Assembly: GCF_030063145.1 (NCBI RefSeq)
Contig: NZ_JASISM010000002.1
Location: 62,001-126,000, forward strand
DNA: 64,000 nucleotides
Source: Cryobacterium sp. PH31-L1
GTDB taxonomy: Bacteria > Actinomycetota > Actinomycetes > Actinomycetales > Microbacteriaceae
Direction of reading: 5' to 3'
The notes under the pieces were generated by a model. That model was not told the DNA's origin, did not search any database, and saw nothing but the letters and a program-made list of their open reading frames with translations. The position numbers were made by a program, and so were the translations under genes. Positions within the stretch are counted from its first letter, which is position 1. Each line of letters starts with the position of its first letter. Shown in pieces: positions 15,177-22,539 of this stretch.

Positions 15177-16496
15177 ATGCGGCCTTCCCTGCACCGTCGA
15201 ATTACAGCACCGATCGCATTCGCGGCGATCGCTGGTCTGGCCCTGGCCGGTTGTTCCGGCGGTCCCGGTGCCACCACCGCCGATTCGGGCGCCAAGGGCG
15301 ACGGCGTCGTCACCGTCTACGGCACGATCGCCGACACTGAAGCCCAACTGCTCGAAGAGTCCTGGGCCGGGTGGGAGAAAGACAATAACATCGACATCCA
15401 GTACGAGTCGTCGAAGGAATTCGAATCCCAGATCTCCATCCGCGCCCAGGGCGGTAATGCGCCCGACATCGCGATCTTCCCGCAGCCCGGGCTTATGAAG
15501 GACCTCGCGTCGCGCGGATTCCTCAAGGCCGCACCCGACGCGGTTGCGGCCAACGTCGACAAGAATTGGTCCGCCGACTGGAAGGCCTACGGCACGTCGG
15601 ACGGCACACTCTACGGGGCTCCGCTCATGGCCAGCGTCAAGGGCTTCGTCTGGTATTCGCCGGCAAAGTTCAAGGAGTGGGGCGTTGAAGTTCCCACCAC
15701 CTGGGACGAACTGCTCGCCGTGACCAAGACCATTCAGGAGAAGACCGGCAAAGCGCCCTGGTGCGCCGGCTTCGGCTCCGGCGACGCCACCGGCTGGCCG
15801 GGAACCGACTGGGTTGAAGACCTCGTGCTGCGCCAGGCTGGCGCTGAGACCTACGACAAGTGGGTGGCCAACGAAATCCCCTTCACCGACCCGGCCATCA
15901 AGAGTGCTTTCGATTCCCTTGGCGAGATCCTGCTCAACCCGGCCTATGTGAATGCCGGTTTCGGTGACGTCAAGTCGATCAACAGCACCCCGTTCGGTGA
16001 CGTGGCCACGCCCGTCTCCGATAGCTCCTGCGCGCTGACCCACCAGGCCTCCTTCTTCGACGGCTTCATCACGGATGCCGGCGGAACCGTTGGTCCTGAC
16101 GCCGACGTGTGGGCCTTCATCACGCCGTCCGTCAAGGCCGGCGGCCAGGCGGTCACCGGTGGTGGCGAGATCGTCGGAGCCTTCTCCGATGACGCCGACA
16201 CCCAGAAGGTGCTCGAGTACCTCTCCAGCGCGGACTGGGCCAACAGCCGGGTCAAGCTCGGCGGCGTGATCAGCGCTAACAAGGGCCTCGACCCCGCGAG
16301 TGCATCGAGCCCCATTCTGCAGGAAGCCATCAAGACCCTGCAGGACCCGGACACCACCTTCCGTTTCGACGCCTCCGACCTGATGCCGGGTGCTGTGGGA
16401 TCGGGAACCTTCTGGAAGGGTATGGTCGCCTGGATCAATGGCACGTCCACCGACGAAGTGCTCACGAGCATCGAAGCGGGCTGGCCGAGCAACTAG
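15177..16496 (+). CDS. ABC transporter substrate-binding lipoprotein (AglE-like, alpha-glucosides)
   Basis: A 439-residue lipoprotein. The signal peptide ends in the lipobox LALAGC, and the mature protein begins SGGPGATTADSG. The body follows the extracellular sugar-binding family 1 pattern (VTVYGTIADTEAQLLEESWAGW, APDIAIFPQPG, YGAPLMASVKGFVWYSPAKF) and resembles alpha-glucoside binders such as AglE. The start at 15177 is fixed by GAGGAG 8 bases upstream; the ATG at 15162 has none. Permease genes follow. No ATPase gene is in the cluster, so a shared MsiK-type ATPase encoded elsewhere is likely. Specificity is inferred. Confidence 0.85.
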   Translation: MRPSLHRRITAPIAFAAIAGLALAGCSGGPGATTADSGAKGDGVVTVYGTIADTEAQLLEESWAGWEKDNNIDIQYESSKEFESQISIRAQGGNAPDIAIFPQPGLMKDLASRGFLKAAPDAVAANVDKNWSADWKAYGTSDGTLYGAPLMASVKGFVWYSPAKFKEWGVEVPTTWDELLAVTKTIQEKTGKAPWCAGFGSGDATGWPGTDWVEDLVLRQAGAETYDKWVANEIPFTDPAIKSAFDSLGEILLNPAYVNAGFGDVKSINSTPFGDVATPVSDSSCALTHQASFFDGFITDAGGTVGPDADVWAFITPSVKAGGQAVTGGGEIVGAFSDDADTQKVLEYLSSADWANSRVKLGGVISANKGLDPASASSPILQEAIKTLQDPDTTFRFDASDLMPGAVGSGTFWKGMVAWINGTSTDEVLTSIEAGWPSN

Positions 16497-16521
16497 CGAG
16501 TTCCCGTTACTTAGGCATAAC

Positions 16522-16563
16522 CACGGTGTGCCGCCCGCTTCAATAATCGGGCGGCACACCGTG
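16522..16563 (+). terminator. 16-bp perfect hairpin after the binding-protein gene
   Basis: CACGGTGTGCCGCCCG pairs fully with CGGGCGGCACACCGTG around a 10-base loop. It has no T-tract, so it is more likely a partial terminator or 3' mRNA shield that raises binding-protein output over the permeases. Confidence 0.8.
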
Positions 16564-16646
16564 CGCTATCGGTGTACGTTATCGGTACGAATTCACCGCT
16601 TCTCGGGCGATCACCAGGGTCCATTGTCGTACTCGAAAGGTTTCAG

Positions 16647-17780
16647 ATGTCCGCGTTCTTCTCCTGGTTGGCGCAGTTACCCGCGCTGGCGCAAGTCCCC
16701 ATCGTCATCCTGGCTTTTGGTGTCGTCGTCGGCGCCATCCTCTTCTTCGTCGAGATCGCCCCGCGCTCCGGCCGCCTGTACACGATCATCCGTCTCGCCG
16801 TCTGTGTTCTGGCTCCGTTGCTGATCCTGCTCATCGCCAACTCGTATACCTGGGCGATCATCGGCGCCGGTGTCCTCGGCCTCGGCTTCTTCTACCTGGA
16901 TTACCGGTCCCGCAAGGGCGCCGGCTACCTGTTCCAGCTAGTCGGATTTCTCGCCCCGGCCGTGCTCCTGCTCGCTATCGGCCTGGTCATTCCCACCATT
17001 CAAACCACGGTGCAGGCCTTCATGAGCGCTCGTGGTGACCGGTTCGTGGGCTTCGAGAACTTCGCCTGGATCTTCACCCAGCCCGAGAACGTGCGCATCG
17101 TGCTCAACACGATCGTCTGGGTGCTCATAGTTCCGACAATCTCCACCATCGCCGGCCTGGCCTACGCGGTGTTCATCGACAAGAGTCGCGGTGAGAAATA
17201 CTTCAAGATTCTGGTCTTCATGCCGATGGCGATCTCGCTCGTGGGAGCATCCATTATTTGGCGGTTCGTGTACACCGCCCGCCCGGCCGACCAGGATCAG
17301 ATCGGCCTGCTCAACCAACTCGTCGTTCTGTTCGGCGGCCAGCCGGTCGACTTTCTCTCCGTCTCCCCGTTCAACACCCTGTTTCTGATCGTCATCCTCA
17401 TCTGGGTGCAGACCGGATTCGCCATGGTCGTGCTGTCGGCCGCTATCAAGGGTGTGCCGACCGAGCAGATGGAAGCCGCAGAACTCGACGGCACCAATGC
17501 CTGGCAACAGTTTGTGAACGTGACGGTGCCCGGCATCCGCAGCGCCCTCGTTGTTGTGCTGACCACGATCTCCATCGTGTCACTCAAGGTCTTCGACATC
17601 GTGCGCACCACGACCGCAGGCTCGAACGAGACCAGCGTCGTCGCCAACGAGATGTACACGCAGTTCAAGAACTTCGAGCAGGGCCGCTCTGCCGCGTTCG
17701 CGCTGGTGCTGTTCCTGCTCGTTCTCCCCATCGTGGTCTACAACGCCCGCCAGATTAAGAAGCAGAGGGAAATCCGATGA
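16647..17780 (+). CDS. Sugar ABC transporter permease (AglF-like)
   Basis: A 377-residue membrane protein with about eight hydrophobic segments, two of them in an N-terminal extension of about 90 residues typical of AglF/MalF-like permeases. The cytoplasmic EAA loop reads EAAELDGTNAWQQFVNVTVP, the contact site for the ATPase. The start is the ATG at 16647 after AAAGG; upstream in-frame codons fall in the intergenic hairpin region. It overlaps the next permease by ATGA. With the binding protein at 15177 and permease at 17777 it forms an importer lacking its own ATPase. Confidence 0.88.
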   Translation: MSAFFSWLAQLPALAQVPIVILAFGVVVGAILFFVEIAPRSGRLYTIIRLAVCVLAPLLILLIANSYTWAIIGAGVLGLGFFYLDYRSRKGAGYLFQLVGFLAPAVLLLAIGLVIPTIQTTVQAFMSARGDRFVGFENFAWIFTQPENVRIVLNTIVWVLIVPTISTIAGLAYAVFIDKSRGEKYFKILVFMPMAISLVGASIIWRFVYTARPADQDQIGLLNQLVVLFGGQPVDFLSVSPFNTLFLIVILIWVQTGFAMVVLSAAIKGVPTEQMEAAELDGTNAWQQFVNVTVPGIRSALVVVLTTISIVSLKVFDIVRTTTAGSNETSVVANEMYTQFKNFEQGRSAAFALVLFLLVLPIVVYNARQIKKQREIR

Positions 17781-18751
17781 GCGCGGTCATGCCCGTAGAA
17801 CTTCCGCTCGACACCCAGGCCAAGCGTCAGTTACGCCGAGGTGAACGTCGCCTGGAATCGACCATTGCCCGCAAGACGAAGAAACGTCTGACCAGCCGCG
17901 GAGCCACTATCGGTGCGCTCATCATTGCCGTGCTGTGGTCGATCCCCACCCTCGGCCTGCTGGTCTCGTCGTTCCGCCCCGCCCAGCAGGTGCGCACCAC
18001 CGGCTGGTGGACTATCTTCACCAACACCGGGGTCACCTTCGACAACTACACAACGGCCTTGGCGGCGGGCAACAGCCAGCTCAACCTGGCCGGGGCGTTC
18101 ATCAATTCGATCGCGATCACCCTGCCGGCCACGCTTATCCCGTTGATGGTCGCGAGCCTCGCCGCCTACGCCTTCGCCTGGATCGACTTCCGCGGTAAGA
18201 ACATAATGTTCATCGGCGTGTTCGCGTTGCAGATCGTGCCGATCCAGATGGCGCTTGTGCCCCTGCTTCAGTTCTTCTCCGGTGGCACCATCTTCGGGTA
18301 CCCGGTGGTGCAGGCACTCAACCCCGGGAGCGGCTATTCCCAGGTGTGGATCGCCCACACCATGTTCGCTCTGCCGCTGGCCATCTACCTGCTGCACAAC
18401 TTCGTCTCGGAGATTCCGAGCGAAGTCATCGAGGCCGCCCGCGTGGACGGCGCCGGCCACGGGCAGATCTTCTTCCGCATCGTGCTGCCGCTGACCATGC
18501 CGGCCATCGCGTCGATCGCCATCTTCCAGTTTCTCTGGGTCTGGAACGACCTGCTGGTTGCGCTGATCTTCGCCGACGGCGCCGTCGCGCCCATGACCAA
18601 GCTCCTGGCCGAGCTCTCCGGTGCCCGCGGGCAGGACTGGCATCTCCTCACGGCCGGTGCATTCCTGTCGATTCTGGTGCCGCTGATCGTGTTCTTCTCG
18701 CTACAACGCTTCTTCGTGCGCGGCCTGCTCGCCGGGTCGACGAAGGGCTAG
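17777..18751 (+). CDS. Sugar ABC transporter permease (AglG-like)
   Basis: A 324-residue permease with six hydrophobic segments after a basic cytoplasmic N-terminus (RRGERRLESTIARKTKKR). The EAA motif is EVIEAARVDGAGHGQIFFRI. It is the MalG-type partner of the permease encoded just upstream and starts inside that gene's stop (ATGA). A GC-rich hairpin follows at 18768. The alpha-glucoside substrate is inferred from similarity in layout to agl operons; no glucosidase gene is next to it. Confidence 0.88.
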   Translation: MSAVMPVELPLDTQAKRQLRRGERRLESTIARKTKKRLTSRGATIGALIIAVLWSIPTLGLLVSSFRPAQQVRTTGWWTIFTNTGVTFDNYTTALAAGNSQLNLAGAFINSIAITLPATLIPLMVASLAAYAFAWIDFRGKNIMFIGVFALQIVPIQMALVPLLQFFSGGTIFGYPVVQALNPGSGYSQVWIAHTMFALPLAIYLLHNFVSEIPSEVIEAARVDGAGHGQIFFRIVLPLTMPAIASIAIFQFLWVWNDLLVALIFADGAVAPMTKLLAELSGARGQDWHLLTAGAFLSILVPLIVFFSLQRFFVRGLLAGSTKG

Positions 18752-18767
18752 CAGGCGGATTTTCGAG

Positions 18768-18810
18768 AGAACGGATGCCCGTGGCCGGCCCGGCCGCGGG
18801 CATCCGTTCT
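18768..18810 (+). terminator. Hairpin after the alpha-glucoside permease
   Basis: AGAACGGATGCCCG pairs with CGGGCATCCGTTCT, and the GGCCGGCCCGGCC loop can extend the stem. It has no T-tract. The stem contains the GGATGC motif that is frequent in this genome. Confidence 0.7.
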
Positions 18811-18842
18811 GCCGGGTCACCGGCGACGTTTAGAGTGAATGC

Positions 18843-20762
18843 ATGAGTGGAATGCACGGCGCCCCTGGTCACGGCCCGCGGCAGCAGGCGGGCATCGAAC
18901 GCCCGCGCAAACGGGTCAGCGGAGCGGATGCTGCGGCGCAGCGTGCCGAGAACGCGCTCGCCCCGCGCATCCCGCACCTGCTCGCTCGAATCGGTGCACT
19001 GTTCGCCCCGCATCGCAGCACGCTCATCGTCACCGTCGTGCTCGTCTTGGTCAGCGCCGCTCTATCGGTCGTGCCGCCGCTGCTCACCCAGCGCGCGTTC
19101 GATGACGGGCTGTTTCCGGCCGGCGGCGCGCCCCCCAACCTGTCGGTGCTCGGGGTTCTCGTGGCTCTGATGCTCGGTGTCTTCCTGGTCAATGCGCTGC
19201 TCGGCGTCTGGCAGACCTGGCTAACGGCGAGCGTCGGCAACCAGGTCATGGGCGCCCTGCGCGTGCGCCTGTTCACCCACCTGCAGGCGATGGAGCTGAG
19301 CTTCTTCACCAAGACCAAGACCGGGGTGATCCAGTCACGGCTGCAGAACGACGTCGGCGGAGTCGCGACCGTGCTGACCAACACCATCTCGAGCATTCTG
19401 GGCAATACCGTGACCGTGATCGCCGCGTTCGTGGCCATGCTGCTGCTCAACTGGCAGCTGACCATAGTGGCCGTCGTGCTCATGCCGATTCTGGTATTCG
19501 CCCAACGCCGCGTCGGCCAGGTGCGGGCGCGCATCGCCGGCAAGACGCAGGAGTCGCTGTCGGACATGACCGCCATCACGCAGGAGACCCTGAGTGTGTC
19601 TGGCATTCTGCTGTCGAAGAGTTTCACCCGGCAGCAGAACGAGATCGATCGGTATGCAGAGGAGAACCGCAACCAGGTGCGGCTGCAGGTGAGCCAGCAG
19701 ATGAGCGGCCAGTGGTTCTTCGCCACGGTGAGCGTGTTCCTGTCGGCGATTCCGGCGATCGTCTACCTGGTGGCCGGCGCCCTCATGTTCAACGGCACCA
19801 CGGATGTCACGCCCGGCACGATCGTGGCGTTCACGACCGTGCAGGCGCGGCTCATCTTTCCGCTACTCGGCCTCATGCGCGTTGCACTCGACCTGCAGAC
19901 CTCGTCTGCGCTGTTTGCGCGCATCTTTGAATACCTCGACCTGAAGCCGGCGATCAGCGACAAGCCCGATGCCGCTCTGGTGCCGTCTGTCGGTTCTGAG
20001 CGCGGTCGGGTCGAGTTCGACCGGGTGCGCTTCAACTATCCGGATGCCGGTGGTGACGCCCGCCCGACCCTAGACGACGTGTCACTAATAATCGAGCCGG
20101 GGCAGTTCGCCGCCTTCGTCGGACCGTCCGGCGCCGGCAAGACCACGGTGTCGTACCTGATTCCTCGCTTCTATGAAGTTTCGGACGGCCGGGTACTGTT
20201 TTCCGGCCTCGACGTGCGCAACCTGCAGCAGGAATCGCTCGTCTCGCACATCGGCATCGTGAGCCAGGAGACCTACCTGTTCCACGCAACGATCGCCGAG
20301 AACCTTCGCTACGCCAAGCCGGAGGCGACGGATGCCGAGCTCGTCGCGGCCGCGCGCGCCGCGAACATCCACGACACGATCGACTCGTTTCCCGAGAAGT
20401 ACGACACCATGGTGGGGGAGCGCGGCTACCGACTCTCCGGCGGTGAGAAACAGCGCATCGCTATCGCCCGGGTGCTGCTGAAGGACCCGCCCGTGCTCAT
20501 CCTCGACGAGGCCACGAGCGCGCTCGACTCCATCTCCGAGAGCGTGGTGCAGTCCGCCCTCGACACGGCCAGCCACGGCCGCACCACCATCGCGATCGCC
20601 CACCGCCTGTCGACCATCGTCGATGCCGACGTGATCTTCGTCGTCTCCGAGGGCCGCATCGTCGAGCGGGGCACGCACGCCGAGCTGCTCACCCGAGGCC
20701 AGGTTTATGCGTCCCTATACGCTCGCCAAATCACCTCCGATTCCCCCGCTCCGGCCCCCTAA
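18843..20762 (+). CDS. ABC exporter, fused transmembrane and ATPase domains
   Basis: A 639-residue half-transporter of the ABCB/MsbA-like type. Six hydrophobic segments (about residues 55-330) are followed by the nucleotide-binding domain with Walker A GPSGAGKTT (about residue 428), Q-loop SQETYLFH, signature LSGGEKQRIAIAR, Walker B VLILDEATSALD and the H-loop in AIAHRL. All ATPase residues look intact. It probably acts as a homodimer exporting lipids, peptides or drugs. The ATG at 18843 has only a weak binding site; ATG at 18852 is an alternative. No partner gene is adjacent. Confidence 0.9.
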   Translation: MSGMHGAPGHGPRQQAGIERPRKRVSGADAAAQRAENALAPRIPHLLARIGALFAPHRSTLIVTVVLVLVSAALSVVPPLLTQRAFDDGLFPAGGAPPNLSVLGVLVALMLGVFLVNALLGVWQTWLTASVGNQVMGALRVRLFTHLQAMELSFFTKTKTGVIQSRLQNDVGGVATVLTNTISSILGNTVTVIAAFVAMLLLNWQLTIVAVVLMPILVFAQRRVGQVRARIAGKTQESLSDMTAITQETLSVSGILLSKSFTRQQNEIDRYAEENRNQVRLQVSQQMSGQWFFATVSVFLSAIPAIVYLVAGALMFNGTTDVTPGTIVAFTTVQARLIFPLLGLMRVALDLQTSSALFARIFEYLDLKPAISDKPDAALVPSVGSERGRVEFDRVRFNYPDAGGDARPTLDDVSLIIEPGQFAAFVGPSGAGKTTVSYLIPRFYEVSDGRVLFSGLDVRNLQQESLVSHIGIVSQETYLFHATIAENLRYAKPEATDAELVAAARAANIHDTIDSFPEKYDTMVGERGYRLSGGEKQRIAIARVLLKDPPVLILDEATSALDSISESVVQSALDTASHGRTTIAIAHRLSTIVDADVIFVVSEGRIVERGTHAELLTRGQVYASLYARQITSDSPAPAP

Positions 20763-20777
20763 CCTCGCCCTCTCTCT

Positions 20778-20843
20778 TGTCCGGGCCCGGGCCCGGACAC
20801 TGGGCCCATGCTAGATCATGGGCCCAGTTGCCGAAGGTGGGCC
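20778..20843. repeat. GGGCCC-rich intergenic palindrome, copy 2
   Basis: TGTCCGGGCCC and its exact complement form a 22-base palindrome at 20778-20799. The stem GGGCCCATG-CTAGAT-CATGGGCCC at 20802-20825 is identical to copy 1, and CCGAAGGTGGGCCCGG follows, shared with copy 3. It lies between convergent gene ends. Confidence 0.85.
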
Positions 20844-20872
20844 CGGGGCGGCGGGTGCGCGGCGAAGGCGGA

Positions 20873-21577
20873 CTACGAGCGGGCGGCGAGCATGCTGGTC
20901 ATGAGGTCGATCTCGGACTTCTGGCTCAGGACCACGGCGGTCGCGAAGGCCCGCACCGTCGCGTTGGTGCTTCGGTCGAGCACCGCATCGGCCATCTCGA
21001 TGGCGCCCTGGTGATGAGCGATCATGATGACGAGAAACTGCCGCTCAGCTTCCACACCGGCTGCCGCGGTGAGCGCCGTAATCTGCGCCGGCGTCGCCAG
21101 CCCCGGCATCGGTTCTCCCATCCGGTGCGCGGCGTCGGATCCAGCAGTGTGGGATGCGTCGTGCGACTCCCCGGCCAGGGTTGGCCGCGTCATCCAGGTC
21201 ATCGATGGTTCGGGGGAGAACTGCGGCAGGTCCCAGACGGCGAGCCACCCGGCCATCTGCCCGCTCTGCTTGGCCTGCGTCGTGGCGATGTCGTAGGCCA
21301 GCAGCCGCACCGGTGCATCCTCGGTGCGATCGCGAACAATTAGGGCGAGTTCGACTCCCTGATCGTGGTGCACCTGCATGTCCCGGGCGAAGCCGGCTTC
21401 GGCGCTCGTCGTGTCCGGCGTGGCGTCCGCGATGGTGCTGAGCCGCCCCGCTGAGAAAGCCACGGCGCCCACGACGAGCGCTGTGACGATCACCGTGGCG
21501 ACTATGAAAAGAGTGCGACGCCGGCGTGAGGGGTGAGCATCCGCTGTGGGGGCGGATTGCGGGTTGTCAGCGGTCAC
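20873..21577 (-). CDS. DUF305 family membrane-anchored protein
   Basis: A 234-residue protein. A basic N-terminus (PSRRRRTLF) and one membrane span (about 22-45) are followed by an extracytoplasmic DUF305 domain with FARDMQVHHDQGVELALIV and VIMIAHHQGAIEMADAVL, the paired His motifs of the ferritin-like DUF305 fold. The family is often near copper and metal homeostasis genes, but its reaction is not established. It starts with GTG at 21577, 13 bases after the DUF3105 gene upstream, so the two form an operon. Two further His-rich spots (ESHDASHTAGSDAAHR) may also bind metal. Confidence 0.88.
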   Translation of the reverse strand: MTADNPQSAPTADAHPSRRRRTLFIVATVIVTALVVGAVAFSAGRLSTIADATPDTTSAEAGFARDMQVHHDQGVELALIVRDRTEDAPVRLLAYDIATTQAKQSGQMAGWLAVWDLPQFSPEPSMTWMTRPTLAGESHDASHTAGSDAAHRMGEPMPGLATPAQITALTAAAGVEAERQFLVIMIAHHQGAIEMADAVLDRSTNATVRAFATAVVLSQKSEIDLMTSMLAARS

Positions 21578-21590
21578 GTGGTCGTGCGTT

Positions 21591-22271
21591 CTAGGAGACC
21601 TTGCCGGGGGCGTCGATCGCGCCCGTGCACGGTGCAGTGTTTTCGGGAACGTTGACGCTCTTCCAGAATTCGGTGAAGAACTCGCCGATGCGGGGGTCGT
21701 CGGCGCTGTCCACCTGCAGCTGCGCGTTCCAACCGCTCAGCACGATCGGTGCGGGGATGCCGTCAAACGGCGAGAGGATGACGAAGGTCGAGGGTAGCGC
21801 GGCCTTCAGCGTTTCGAGCTCGGCGTTGGAGAGCGATGGGTCGTAGGTGACCCAGATTGCGCCGTGCTCGAGGGAGTGCACGGCGTTCTCGTCGGGAACT
21901 GACTGGTCGTAGACACCGCAGTTGAGCCAAGCCGGGTTGTGTTCGCCGCCGGCGGGCGGAGTCTGCTCGTAGGTGACGGCGGTCTCGACGTGGCTGGCCG
22001 TGTTGCTGAACGTCTCGACGCCGTCGATCGTCGACGCGTCCCCCGCGCCTCCGCCCGCGTAGTTTGCGGCCTTCGGGGTGAGCACGAAAGCAGCGACGAT
22101 GAGCGCGATGATCGCAACCACGGCCACCGCGCCGCCGACGATGCCGATCAGGCGGTTGCGCTTGCCGCGTTTTTGCTGGCGGTGATATTCCTCCAGCTTT
22201 TTCGTGCGCTTTGCGGCGCGTTCCTGCTTGAGCGACGCTTGGTTTACGGGGGAACCGGGCTGGGGGGTCAC
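21591..22271 (-). CDS. DUF3105 family membrane-anchored protein
   Basis: A 226-residue protein with a very basic cytoplasmic N-terminus (KQERAAKRTKKLEEYHRQQ), one membrane span (about 40-63) and an external DUF3105 domain. HVETAVTYEQTPPAGGEHNPAW, NCGVYDQSVPDENAVHSLEHG and WVTYDP are visible; the conserved His and Cys residues suggest metal binding. It starts with GTG at 22271 after AGAGAGG. DUF3105 and DUF305 genes are commonly neighbours in actinobacteria. The function is unknown. Confidence 0.88.
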   Translation of the reverse strand: MTPQPGSPVNQASLKQERAAKRTKKLEEYHRQQKRGKRNRLIGIVGGAVAVVAIIALIVAAFVLTPKAANYAGGGAGDASTIDGVETFSNTASHVETAVTYEQTPPAGGEHNPAWLNCGVYDQSVPDENAVHSLEHGAIWVTYDPSLSNAELETLKAALPSTFVILSPFDGIPAPIVLSGWNAQLQVDSADDPRIGEFFTEFWKSVNVPENTAPCTGAIDAPGKVS

Positions 22272-22385
22272 GAGGGCCTCTCTGTTGGAGCTGCTTCTAT
22301 TCGAACGTATCAGTCACCCCTGTGGCTTCCCCGATGCCGCTCTCACAGTTATTTCTCAGGCTGGTCGGCGGCTCTCGGCTCCAGA

Positions 22386-22391
22386 TAGAGT
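22386..22391 (+). promoter_or_regulatory. Predicted -10 element of the leaderless cbs-metB transcript
   Basis: TAGAGT ends 6 bases before the GTG of the cysteine leader peptide, so transcription would start at or beside that codon. The -35 region is poorly defined. Confidence 0.5.
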
Positions 22392-22397
22392 GGATGC

Positions 22398-22433
22398 GTG
22401 CCCGTTCATTCGTCGTGTTGCTGCTGTCCCTAG
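22398..22433 (+). CDS. Cysteine-rich leader peptide MPVHSSCCCCP (candidate attenuator)
   Basis: GTG CCC GTT CAT TCG TCG, then four consecutive cysteine codons (TGT TGC TGC TGT), CCC and TAG. No ribosome binding site precedes it, but a -10-like TAGAGT ends at 22391, so the mRNA probably starts at the GTG (leaderless). Poly-cysteine leaderless peptides are known in mycobacteria as sensors that couple cysteinyl-tRNA supply to expression of sulfur genes downstream. Here the downstream genes are cbs and metB, which make and use cystathionine. A possible hairpin (GCGCGT-GTTTGA-ACGCGC) lies at 22485-22502. Confidence 0.6.
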   Translation: MPVHSSCCCCP

Positions 22434-22539
22434 CCGACCCTCCACGAATCCGTTCGGCCGCCGTTCGGTGTGCAACCCGAGGCCGCGCGTGTTTGAACGC
22501 GCTCGGCTCGACCCTGCTGCTTGACCAAAGGACTTCCCC

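Noticed and set aside
15159-16559. 466-codon antisense open frame across the alpha-glucoside binding protein
   Set aside because: No recognisable protein features; the opposite strand has signal peptide, lipobox and family motifs.
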